From positions 1 to 64,000 of the forward strand of contig NZ_VKDE01000020.1 in assembly GCF_007097485.1 (NCBI RefSeq): 64,000 nt of DNA, given 5' to 3'. Below the pieces are notes generated by a model that worked only from the letters and a program-made list of their open reading frames with translations, had not been told where the DNA came from and searched no databases. The position numbers and the translations under genes are program-made. This stretch comes from Carboxylicivirga sp. M1479 (GTDB taxonomy: Bacteria > Bacteroidota > Bacteroidia > Bacteroidales > Marinilabiliaceae). Shown piece by piece: positions 16,493 to 26,400 of the stretch (position 1 is its first letter; the number at the start of each line of letters is the position of its first letter).

Positions 16493-16857
16493 GATGCTTA
16501 TCTTTTAAAATAATTAACAATGTGTGTTTGCATACATACCGCCGTTGCAGCTTTTCACCCTACCTGAAAAAGCACAACAATTTTAAATCATAAGCATACA
16601 TTGTAGCTAAATGACTGATCCGATGAAATTAAGAACATGAATATTTTTTCATCAAAGCGATTCTCTAGTAATCGACAATACCATCCCAAAAACCTTTCGG
16701 ATCTATGGAGCATGGCCTCAATTTTTTTTCATTTTTTTTTGCCCGACAGAAGCTTAAAAATCATAATTATACACATTGATGTAACTATGCGCAACAGCTG
16801 TAACGTCTTGTATAGGGGCAAATTATACTTTTAATTTGTATCAAAATTAATAACACA
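16493..16857. other. intergenic region without a supported gene
   Basis: This 365-base region separates the leftward repeat-protein gene and the rightward VOC gene, so both promoters should lie here. A TAATTTG sequence at 16832-16838, 20 bases before the VOC start, is a shortened -7 box with a TTG about 21 bases upstream. T-rich runs occur near 16713-16740. A short open frame at 16637-16834 has no convincing features. Confidence 0.4.
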
Positions 16858-17457
16858 ATGATGAACAAATTTTCAACCCTTGCTGTTTTCCTTTTAGTGT
16901 TTTCGGCTTTTGGGTATTCACAAACAAAAAGAGATATGAGTAATTTAAATGAACCAGTAAAAACGTATCCTAAAACATTTTCTCACATTGGCATTACTGT
17001 ACCTGATATTGAAGCAGCGGTAAAGTTCTACACCGAGGTACTGGGATTTTATGTTATTATGGAGCCGACATTAGTAAAAGAAGAAAATGAAACGGCTATT
17101 GGCCAAATGTGTATTGATGTTTTTGGAGAAGGTTGGGAAACATTTAAAATCGCTCATCTTTCAACTGGCGATAAAATTGGTTTCGAAATTTTTGAGTTTA
17201 ATGAGAGTAAAGAATTGAAGCCAAATTTTGAACCATTTCGCTCAGGCCTGTTTCACTTTTCGATACAAGACCCCGATGTAGAAGGCCTTGTTAAGAAGAT
17301 TGTAGACGCTGGTGGTAAACAACGTATGCCTATTAGGGAATACTACCCTGGCGAAAAACCATACCGTATGTGTTATGTTGAAGACCCATTTGGTACTGTA
17401 TTCGAAATCTACTCTCACTCATACGAACTACACTACTCGCAGGGTGCGTATAAGTGA
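16858..17457 (+). CDS. exported VOC-family (glyoxalase-like) protein
   Basis: This 199-residue protein has a signal peptide (about 1-21, ending FGYSQ) followed by one vicinal-oxygen-chelate domain: FSHIGITVPDIEAAVKFYTE near residues 40-59 and the closing YVEDPFGTVFEIYSHSYE near 174-191. VOC domains bind a metal and act as glyoxalases, dioxygenases or resistance proteins. Two module halves of about 70 residues are present. The export signal is unusual for a glyoxalase and points to a periplasmic role. It converges with an HxlR-type regulator, overlapping by 25 bases. Confidence 0.82.
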   Translation: MMNKFSTLAVFLLVFSAFGYSQTKRDMSNLNEPVKTYPKTFSHIGITVPDIEAAVKFYTEVLGFYVIMEPTLVKEENETAIGQMCIDVFGEGWETFKIAHLSTGDKIGFEIFEFNESKELKPNFEPFRSGLFHFSIQDPDVEGLVKKIVDAGGKQRMPIREYYPGEKPYRMCYVEDPFGTVFEIYSHSYELHYSQGAYK

Positions 17458-17792
17458 TTTTGTTTGGCAAAATCTTGTCCCCATTTATTCAATTCAAGAA
17501 TGATGGGGATTATTGATTTTCCCTCCTCCGTTAAATCATACTCTACCTTTGGCGGCGTAACCGGATAAATGGTTCTTTTAACCAGCTTATCGTTTTCCAA
17601 TGCTCGTATGGAATAGGTAAACATGCGGTTGGAGATATCGGCAATGCTCTTTTGCAATTCTCCCGATCGCTGAGCACCATCTTTTAAATGGTAAAGAATC
17701 AAACTCTTATACTTATCGCCTATTAAATGAAGTGCAAAAGCCAGTGAGCACTTAAACTTCTTATCTTGATATTTTATTATCTCTGAATGCAT
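17433..17792 (-). CDS. HxlR-family winged-helix transcriptional regulator
   Basis: This 119-residue protein has the typical HxlR/DUF24 pattern: CSLAFALHLIGDKYKSLILYHL near residues 15-36 (Cys15 in the redox/aldehyde-sensing position), then GELQKSIADISNRMFTYSIRAL near 45-66 and EYDLTEEGKSIIPIILEL in the wing region. HxlR proteins often sense aldehydes or quinones and control nearby oxidoreductases or glyoxalases, so control of the convergent VOC gene is plausible but not shown. The 3' ends overlap by 25 bases. Its start codon lies inside a 14-base sequence also found in the repeat at 13839-13852. Confidence 0.88.
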   Translation of the reverse strand: MHSEIIKYQDKKFKCSLAFALHLIGDKYKSLILYHLKDGAQRSGELQKSIADISNRMFTYSIRALENDKLVKRTIYPVTPPKVEYDLTEEGKSIIPIILELNKWGQDFAKQNHLYAPCE

Positions 17793-17901
17793 AGCGGGCT
17801 ATTTTTCATACTAAAATAACCACAATTAAGCGACAAAAGCATCTTTTAGCATTTTTTGTGCTTAAGCCACGTAGGCACTAACTTTAATTCAATACTAAAA
17901 A

Positions 17902-17927
17902 AGCCCTGCAGTTTGTACTACAGGGCT
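17902..17927 (-). terminator. terminator of the DUF6261-like gene
   Basis: AGCCCTG (17902-17908) pairs with CAGGGCT (17921-17927), and the stem extends to about 10 bp with one mismatch. On the minus strand it is followed by a T-run. Confidence 0.75.
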
Positions 17928-17948
17928 CACAACTTATCTCCTGCTTTA

Positions 17949-18668
17949 TTATTGTTCTGCTTCTACTTTTGTACTGCGGTTTCTTACGGTGGTATTGTTT
18001 TCGGCAATACGATTGGCAGTAAACTGTGTTAACTCCGTGTAAACATCGGCATTCACCTTGCTCATAACAAAAAGGTAAGGCACCAAATCGTCATTTAGCA
18101 AGGCAAACAAACGTTTTTTAATAAGCGAAGCCGAATCTAATTCCTTACGCTCGTCTTTCACCGAATAGTAAGCATTTTGCTTGGCATTAAAATTATCCAC
18201 AGCCGTTTCGAGTTGCATAAAACGCTGCTCGCAACCAGGTAACTGAACCACACAAGCCTGGTAATCTCCTGTTTTGCTTTCACCTAAAAGAGAGGCCAAC
18301 AAAGGGTATTCCTCGCGGTAGCTCTTGCTCTTAACCTCAAGGCCATATTTTTCGAGCATTTTAAAAAGCAGCTCTGCCGCACCGGCTATTGCTCCATCAG
18401 GATGACAGGTATAACCTTTCACCAAACCATGTAACAAGGTAAAAGTACGATCGGTAACATCGTCTAACTCACTAAGATCTGACTCTACCGAATCGCGCAT
18501 AATGGCAATACTCAATTGCTCATTCAAACTAATCGCACGCTCAAAAGCCGATTTCACGTAGGCATCGTTGCTGTAATCGTTTTTCTGATATTCATCAATT
18601 ATTTGCTGTAACAGGCCATTCACCTCGCTCACGCGGGTATTGCCTTTTATTCTGGGTATTTTGTTCAT
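17949..18668 (-). CDS. DUF6261-like family protein of unknown function
   Basis: This 239-residue protein has no signal peptide or membrane helix. It is predicted all-helical, with heptad-like stretches (NEQLSIAIMRDSVESDLSE; FMQLETAVDNFNAKQNAYY). The size and the pattern R-x-S-E-V-N-GLLQQ at the N-terminus, the middle 'DRTFTLLHGLVKGY' and the C-terminal helical hairpin resemble the Bacteroidota-restricted DUF6261 family, as far as I can judge without a search. Function is unknown. The striking neighbour is the array of short palindromes at 18729-18945, immediately upstream and probably in or near its leader. Confidence 0.5.
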   Translation of the reverse strand: MNKIPRIKGNTRVSEVNGLLQQIIDEYQKNDYSNDAYVKSAFERAISLNEQLSIAIMRDSVESDLSELDDVTDRTFTLLHGLVKGYTCHPDGAIAGAAELLFKMLEKYGLEVKSKSYREEYPLLASLLGESKTGDYQACVVQLPGCEQRFMQLETAVDNFNAKQNAYYSVKDERKELDSASLIKKRLFALLNDDLVPYLFVMSKVNADVYTELTQFTANRIAENNTTVRNRSTKVEAEQ

Positions 18669-18728
18669 TGCATTAAAATTGTAGGTTATACTTGATTTAG
18701 TTATGTGGAGATAAGTTGTGAAGCTTCA

Positions 18729-18945
18729 ATACCATTGGTATCGACACTTTTTTATTTTTTTACCGATATCGTTTGATATCGGGCGGTTTACTCTTTGGAA
18801 AGCTCGATACAGATTGTATCGGCACTTTTTAATAGTGAAAAGCAACACTACAAAGTGATATCGATGATTTTTGCCTTGTTTTTGGCAAATACCAGATGAT
18901 ATTGGGCGTTCTATTGCTTGGCCAAGACGATACCGCTGGTATCGG
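18729..18945. repeat. array of six short covarying palindromes
   Basis: Six hairpin-like units occur about every 34-48 bases. Four are clear: ATACC-ATT-GGTAT (18729-18741), CCGATATC-GTTT-GATATCGG (18763-18782), CGATACA-GAT-TGTATCG (18805-18821) and CGATACC-GCT-GGTATCG (18928-18944). Two near 18853-18866 and 18889-18903 are degenerate. Arms differ between units yet stay complementary. A longer block (18775-18824 and 18898-18948) repeats with a 123-base offset. Several units are followed by CA-TTTTT-like sequence. An open frame on the minus strand (18726-19034) runs through the array and merely reflects the repeats. The rest of the 683-base gap to 19351 holds only the terminator at 19222-19274. 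Confidence 0.7.
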
Positions 18946-19221
18946 TCAATTTTGTTACAATAACACCATTTATTAGTAGATCGAATGCTTGACAACAAAA
19001 GAAAAGCATCATAAAGTAGTTTAGCTGTATTCATATTAATTGCATGGGCTTATATATGATAGATGCAAAACAGCCTATAAACTCTTTATGGAAAAGGCAT
19101 TATTTTATCATTGCTTGACGAACCTTTGGTTTTAATGGATAAATGATGGGTGGCGTGTGACTAATATTAAACACCTATAATTGAGATTGATTTAAATTTT
19201 AAAATGCAGGATAATAAAAAA

Positions 19222-19274
19222 AGGGAGTTTAAAAACTCAATGATAGCATGTATCATCAAGCTTTTAAACTCCCT
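19222..19274 (-). terminator. terminator of the outer-membrane protein gene at 19352
   Basis: AGGGAGTTTAAAA (19222-19234) pairs with TTTTAAACTCCCT (19262-19274). An inner TGATA/TATCA stem (19241-19255) makes a two-tier hairpin. A T-run follows on the minus strand. Confidence 0.8.
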
Positions 19275-19351
19275 CTTAAATTTGTAATATCTGACACCAC
19301 ACAATCGTTTTACCGCCTTGGTATCACTCGTGCGTGGCTAACGATCTATAC

Positions 19352-20233
19352 TTAAAAGCGCAAGCCTATATTCACCATAAAACCACTCATTTTGGTGGTG
19401 CCCATTTCCATTAGGCTACCTGAACTTAACTCACTAATTGGCGCATTATTAATTCGGTTAACAAAAGGAGATGTTTGCTTTTCGGTAAAATCTCCACTGC
19501 CTAAATAATAGATACCCTCAATAAAAAAGGATGTTTTACGACTCGGAAAAACAATTCCTCCGCCCACAAAAGGCTCAAAAGTATCGGTCCATGTTATGTC
19601 GCCACTTTCGTTAGTATATCGGTTGCTATAGAACCCTTGCTGGTACAAATTATCCACCAACAAATCCCACTGGGCATAGTAGCCGTGATTTGTCATTAGG
19701 CCGGAGCTATTATAGCTTGCTGTTAAAGCATGACGATACTCCATACCTCCCTTTGCAAAAAACTCCCAGTTACCTGCAAAAGCATTTAGCTTTAGGGCAA
19801 TTGGCACATTTAATAAGGTTAAATCCTGTGTTTCCACCATATCGCTTGATGCAAAACGATACTCCACATTATCGCCCTCAGAGTCAACTCCGTTTTGTGT
19901 CGTACTATAAGCGTCAATACTGCCTTCAAAAGACCCCATAAAATACGATGCCCCTGTTTCAATGGCTACATATTTAATTGGACGATATTCGATGAAGAAA
20001 CCAAAGTTTAAGGGCATAACGGTAAGCGCTTCATAATTATTAAAGTCGTTTTCCCACATCATTTGACCTCCACCGGCTTTAAGTCCCCAGTACACTTTCT
20101 TATAGCGTTTGTCGGGTTTTATTTCTTTGCTTTTGCTTGAGGAAGTCTCTTGCCCTGCTGTGCTTACATTTTGTGCACTCACCATGGTGGTGAAGAGCAA
20201 GCAAGAAAAAACAATATATAGTATATTTTTCAT
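19352..20233 (-). CDS. predicted outer-membrane beta-barrel protein
   Basis: This 293-residue protein starts at the ATG at 20233, which gives a clean signal peptide (MKNILYIVFSCLLFTTMVSA, then Q). Upstream in-frame ATGs up to 20350 would add 39 residues translated from a dispersed repeat and are rejected. The mature part has a linker (KSKEIKPDKRYKK) followed by barrel-like strands (YWGLKAGGGQMMW, FGFFIEYRPIKYVAIETGAS) and ends in MSGFMVNIGLRF, a typical OmpW/porin-like last strand of the outer-membrane beta-barrel superfamily. Function is unknown. Confidence 0.65.
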   Translation of the reverse strand: MKNILYIVFSCLLFTTMVSAQNVSTAGQETSSSKSKEIKPDKRYKKVYWGLKAGGGQMMWENDFNNYEALTVMPLNFGFFIEYRPIKYVAIETGASYFMGSFEGSIDAYSTTQNGVDSEGDNVEYRFASSDMVETQDLTLLNVPIALKLNAFAGNWEFFAKGGMEYRHALTASYNSSGLMTNHGYYAQWDLLVDNLYQQGFYSNRYTNESGDITWTDTFEPFVGGGIVFPSRKTSFFIEGIYYLGSGDFTEKQTSPFVNRINNAPISELSSGSLMEMGTTKMSGFMVNIGLRF

Positions 20234-20250
20234 GAGTCTAAAATTTGTGT

Positions 20251-20376
20251 TTATTGGCCATATGGAACTCTCAAATAAATTTTTATTCATCAAACTTTCA
20301 CGCTCAAACGTATTCATGAATACTTCGTATTTCATCCGCCTATGTGTCAATTTGGATAATCAAAATCACATTTTCG
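20251..20376 (+). repeat. dispersed repeat, copy B
   Basis: TGGAACTCTCAAATAAATTT at 20263-20282 recurs exactly at 44186-44205. A second shared block follows in both: here at 20334-20375 (form ATCCGCCTATGTGTCAATTTGGATAATCAAA), there at 44210-44251 at about 80 percent by eye. The copy here is longer by some 47 bases between the blocks. It lies upstream of the outer-membrane protein start at 20233. Confidence 0.6.
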
Positions 20377-20404
20377 TTCCACAGTGATCTTTATAAAGAC
20401 AGGC

Positions 20405-20427
20405 CCTTGGTACCTTTTATACCAAGG
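20405..20427 (-). terminator. terminator of the giant beta-helix protein gene
   Basis: A perfect 8-bp stem CCTTGGTA/TACCAAGG (20405-20412 with 20420-20427) with a 7-base loop lies 19 bases beyond the stop codon. The following minus-strand sequence is only moderately T-rich. Confidence 0.6.
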
Positions 20428-20445
20428 ATCCTCTCCTTCAATAAT

Positions 20446-23400
20446 TTATTTCTGAATAATTATTTTCCGTTTTTCAATTAAACCTTCAGACTGAACTTCG
20501 AGTATATACACCCCTGGTTTTACATTGGTATGCTCATAGTCAATTACAAAGGTATTTTCGTAGGTGTGCTGTGCCACAAGGCTTCCTCCCATGCTGTAAA
20601 GTCTAACCTGTGTTTTCTCCTTTTGCTCAGGTAATTTTATCACCACATTTTGGTTTCGCTGCACCGGGTTAGGCATCACTTTCACATTTTTGAGTCCTCC
20701 ATTGGCCAACTCCAAGGTATCGGAGTAAACAGTACAGCCAGACACCAAATCAGTAGCAGTAACATACACTTCTCCTGATTTGCTTACCAAATTCAGGTAT
20801 TGTGCATCACCGGCTTCTTGGTTGTTGACGTACCATGTATAATCGCTAAAATTCTGCTGACTATTATCGATGAACAAGATATCATCCCACTTATCTTTCA
20901 GTACAATTTCGCTGCTTGATCTTGGGCTTATAACAACATCTTTGGTTACTACATTGTCGCACATATCATTTACTACCATGGTAAAAGTACCAGCTTTATC
21001 TTCTGTAAAACGATGAATCCATAATTGAGATTCGTAATACGAATGCTTATAAACAGTATCGGCTGCCATCCAGGTATAATTTTCTAAATAATCACCTTCC
21101 AATTCAACCAACAAATCAATATCAGCGAACAAACATGCGGATAATGTTGTTTGCTCTGGTTTAATTACCGCCGGCTTACAACTGCGTATGCTAAACTGCA
21201 AATGCACAGCTTCTGTTGGAATTTTACTATTGTTGACAAACTGCACCGCTTCTGATGGAATATCTACCGTATATGTTTGATCAAAATCCAACTCTTTGTC
21301 ATAATCCCAAATTATAAGCGTATCACCACTTTCATTCAATCGCGGATAAAGGTACCCCGCATTTGGTGAAATAGTTATTGACTGACGACTGATGTCTTTA
21401 ATTGGTTTATTAAAGGCTATTTTAAGGTGAGTACTGTAATCTACTTCACTGGATTCATGAGTTGGTGTAGAACCTGTCACTTCAACTTTACCAAGTTGGT
21501 AAACACCAATTTCAAAAGCTCCAATATCAACTTGAGAGTAAAAAGTACGACGTTCATTTTTATGCAAATCCATGTAAGCATAACCTGGCAAGGACAAATC
21601 ATCTCCTTGGTCGAAGCATGAACTGTACATTCCCAATCGGTAATCGCGCTCTTCAACATCAATAAAATCAGGATCACCTGACACGTTTTCAACACCATCG
21701 TAACCACCTTCTATACACGAATAAGTAGCCGCTGCTTCACTTAACTGCGTTCCTTCGTTGGCATAAATGATCGTGTTAATAATGTTACCCGGCGATTGAA
21801 CTCCTCCTGAATTAGCTGTTACCGTGGCATTCACCATGGTCAAATTCGACGCGGCATCACCAAATACCACCTGAGCTCCTTTATTATTATCAATTTGTGT
21901 ATTGTATATAAATGCCTCACTCGTGGTATTATAAACAGCAGCTCCGTTGGTGGCAGCGTTATCCGAAACAAAGCAATTCAGCAGTTTGTAATTGGCATGC
22001 TTGGCATACAAGGCACCGCCATTACCTTCTTCTGCATTGGCTGATGTTAAGGTCACACCGTCGATTAGTACTCCTTCAACCGGTGCTTCGCTTGTACCAA
22101 GCACTTTAATTAAGGTATTGGTATTATCATCGGTACTGCCTTTGGTGCCAATATCGCCGCTTATTATGGTTTTACCCTTGGAGCTATAGCGAGAGCCTCG
22201 CTGCGTTTCGTTACCCTCAAAACCACCATAGATAGCACGATAAGAACCTAGCATTAATGACTCGGTTTTATCGTCGCTGGCACTAACTGTGTACTCACCA
22301 TTGGCTACCCAAATTTCATCACCCTTAATTGAGTTATCAAGAGCCTCCTGAATACTTCCATAAGCCTTATCCCAGGATGTTCCATCGCCCGATGAGCCAA
22401 GTTTAACGTGTAGTGGCGTCTCTCCGCCTACGTAAAAAGTAGCCGTATCGGACCAATAGGTGTATGATTCGGTTTGTACACCAACCCGCCATTGATAGCC
22501 TTTGCGGTGTTCATAATTAAACGACATAAAACCCCAATATCCAATACCATCATACTCTTCATAAACATTGTCCTCATCATCAACATCCCAAACCTTAAAG
22601 CTCATGCTATATGGGCTTGTATCCATTAAGTTAGGATTAGGACTTACACCATCGATATCAGCCCCTAAAGTCCAGGTATAACCTAACACACCCGTTGGGC
22701 GTTCAGGTGTTTTATCAGCCGGACGAACCTGTTTCGGATAAGAAGCTTCATAGGCTCCCATATCAACAAGACCCCAGCTTACACGACCAATACCATCCAA
22801 ATCTTTACGGCATTGTTCTGGTATATAATCGTTACTTCCATTATTGATACATGGCGACGTAATCTTTAAACGATAATTCGCATTTTCGGCATCAACAAAT
22901 AAAGGATCAATATGCACGCTATTCATTTCATCTACAGATGTGTTATAGCTCCCTTCCGGAATGCATGAATTGTAAAGTTTCCCTCTAAGGTAGTAGTCAT
23001 AACTGGCGTCGTTGGATGTGTTATTCCACAAAATGCAGTTAAACAAATTTATTTTACCCTTGTAATTAGCGTATATAACACTAGAATTATTTGCTCGATT
23101 ATTAACAACGGTTGAATTATACACCGAAATTTCATTTTCATTGGCATAAATACCTCCATAAAAATCTCCATTATTATTGGTAATTAATGAATTTATAATT
23201 TCGGTAAAGCCTCTGGATGTAACACCTCCACCATTTGCAGCATAGTTGTTTCTAACAACCGTGTTATTAAGAACAAGATACCCTTGCTTATGAAATACAC
23301 CACCGCCAACTATGTTATCTCCTTGGCCTCCAGTAATGGTTAAACCATCAATAATTAAAGTGTCTTTTTTAGAAAAATTAGTTTCTATAACACGATAACT

Positions 23401-26400
23401 GTTATCTGCTGGCGCACCCGCCAGACCTATATCTGCACTTAAAATCGTTTTTTCAGTGCTGCCGCTTCTATCTTCAAGGTATACTTCATTACCCTTAAAG
23501 CCACCATAAATCGTCAGTCCTTTAGTAATCCTAAAAAACTCATCCCTATCATCAGTAGTACTGGTAAAATAGGTTCCTTCAGCTATCCAAATTTCATCTC
23601 CTCGCACAGCTTCATCAATGGCAGCTTGCAAGCTACCAAAAGCATATGCCCAACGATCGCCCCAACCAGACGATCCCTCTTTAACTTTAATAGCATATTC
23701 GTGAGTGACAACAAAGCTGCCAATTGGAGATGGATAGGTCTCTTCTCCATTAACAGCCACCACGCGCCACTGGTACTCATTACCATTATCCAAGGCCACA
23801 GTATGGCTTAATTCTGTAATAGCATCAACAGATATTACGTTATCTTCAGTGGTCCAGTATTCTAATCTAAAATGATCATACTCCGGAACAGCATAACCTT
23901 CGGGCCACTGCCACTCAAAGGTTACATCGGTGCCTAAAAACACGCCCTTTACAATACTGTCATTGCTTAGGTTGGTAATCATAGGTGTTATCACACCACC
24001 TTCGAAACAACCCATATCTACCACATCGTTTATAATACGGTCCTTACCGGCCAAGTCGAATAACATATCGATTGGAATAGAGTCGTTTACGCCTGCATCA
24101 ATACCCAAAGAAGTTATATTAAGCCTAAAGTCCTTATTATCTGCATCGATAAACAAAGGTGAAGCAACAATATTTCCATCTCCATCATATGATTGACCCA
24201 ATATGGAATACCTGGCCTTTACACCATACACGTCATCACTATTATCGTATCCAGTATTGCCCCAAATAATTGAGTTAACAACTTCTAATCCATTATTTGA
24301 GTTATACGACGCGACTCCACCTCCTCGGCCTCCTTTATTAGCATATACAACGGAGTTTAAAACCTGCGTTTTTCCATTATTATGAAACAAGGCCCCGCCA
24401 TAACTATTGGATGAGTTGTTGTGAATCAATTGCGAATTTTGAATATACAAGTGGGCTCCATTATTATATATAGCCCCCCCTTCATCATCAGAAAAATTAT
24501 CTGAAACAATTGTATTTCGAAGGAATAGAACGCCATTTTGAGCAAATATTGCTCCAGCATACCTATTATTTGTTGACCAAAGATTGGCATAGCCTTCCGT
24601 AATACTAATACCATCAATAATAGTTGTATCTGATAATAATGTTTCAAGATAAACCACATGGGAACTGTTATCACTTGCTTTATCAAGGTCGCCAATGTTA
24701 CCACTGAAAATAGTTGGATTGCTCTGCCAGTCTCTTTCTGGCAAGGTAGATTCAGTGCCCTTAAAGCCTCCATAAATAGCTATGCTTTTATCAATAGCGA
24801 ACGATTGATAACGATCACTCTCGGCTGGCTTATATGTTCCTGCAGCCACCCACAATTCATCTCCTCCAACGGCCATTGCGATGGCTTCATTTACATCTCC
24901 CAAAGCAGAAGCCCAGCTTGTACCGTCACCAGTTTGTCCTTCTTGAACATAAATTGGATGCAAGTGAGGCAACGAAAATGAACGTTTTAAACCAATAACA
25001 GGTTGCTCATTTTTAACATGGGCAATCACTCGCCATTCAACTTTTTGCCCAACATCAAATGTGACACTGGTTTTTAATGCACTAATATCATCTACTTTTG
25101 CATAGCTACCATTGTTATACCAGTATTCAATTGAATAACTCTCAACATCAGGAATTGTTACGTTCGTACCCCACTCCCACTCAAACTCCACATTTATGCT
25201 TGCAGTTTCGTTTGTAATTATTTGTCCTGCTTTTGGATAAACAATTATCGGAGTAAGCACACCACCCTCACAGATGCCTAAATCAACGTTATTTTCCAAT
25301 CGTGCATTACCATAGTAATCCTTAGTAATATCTTCCGGTAACTTTTCATTGTCACCAGCATCAATGGCGTGTGATAGATAGTGCAAGCGGTAATCTCCAT
25401 TCTCCATATCAATAAACAATGGATCCGAATTAATCTCATCACTTGAACGTCCTTGAACACATGAATTGAAAACTGATATATTGCTGGTTGCAGAACTTTC
25501 TATCTTGTTATTCCAGAAAATACTATTGGCCACGGTGCCATTGCCGATAATAATTCTATCGCTCGTATTATTAACAAATACACAATTCACAATATCATTT
25601 TCGCCATCATATGCTTCAATCACATCATCGTAATGACTTGTATTATTTCTAAATATCGTATTATAACATTCCAATCGAACCTCACTTGCAATAGCCGATC
25701 CCTGACCAGCCGTGTTGTACTCAAAAATACAATTGAGAACCTTTGAAGCACCTTCGCTACTATAAATACCTCCACCCAAACTGTAGGAATAGCTATCTCT
25801 AAGTGTTAAACCATCGAATACAACCGGACGAATACTTTTTAAACTACACTTAAATAATTGTATCGAATTATCAGCCTCTTCTAAAGGATCACCAATATTA
25901 CCACTTATAATGGTTGGATGCGATCGCCAATTACGATCTTCTAGTGCTGTTTCGTCACCTGCAAAACCACCGTATAAGTAAATAGCAGATTGAATGCTAA
26001 AGTTCACATTCCTATCGTCATCATCTGTTGGGTAATAGGTTCCTTCTGCTATCCACAACTCATCGCCTTCAACAGCAACAGACAAAGCTTCTTGCATAGT
26101 GCCAAAAGCATTTTCCCAACTCGATCCATCTCCATTAGCTCCCGATTTCACATAAATTGGCTGATCATTAACAATTGAAAAATAAGAAACAGGTGAATAA
26201 TTGATGATACCGTTATCTAAAACAACTCCTGCTCGCCAATTGTATTCTATTTTAGCACTTAAAGAAAGTGTTGTTGTTAAGTCACTCTCTGTAACTACTT
26301 TTACCTTGTTACCTCCGGCAGGCCAATACTCAACAAAATATTGCGTGATGGCGTAACTTGGAACTTCCCCATCCCAGCCTGCTTTAAACTCAATCTCACA

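Noticed and set aside
16637-16834. 65-codon open frame in the intergenic region
   Set aside because: It is rich in rare-looking residue mixtures, contains poly-T translated as Phe runs and has no homology-like pattern or promoter box; it lies in a promoter region.
18726-19034. 102-codon open frame on the minus strand across the palindrome array
   Set aside because: Its sequence only translates the repeated hairpins (the RYxxYR and RPIS segments recur at 41 codons because the DNA repeats at 123 bases). It has no recognisable domain or good start context.
20234-20350. N-terminal extension of the outer-membrane protein up to 20350
   Set aside because: The extra 39 residues come from the dispersed repeat copy B, and the signal peptide starts at the ATG at 20233.
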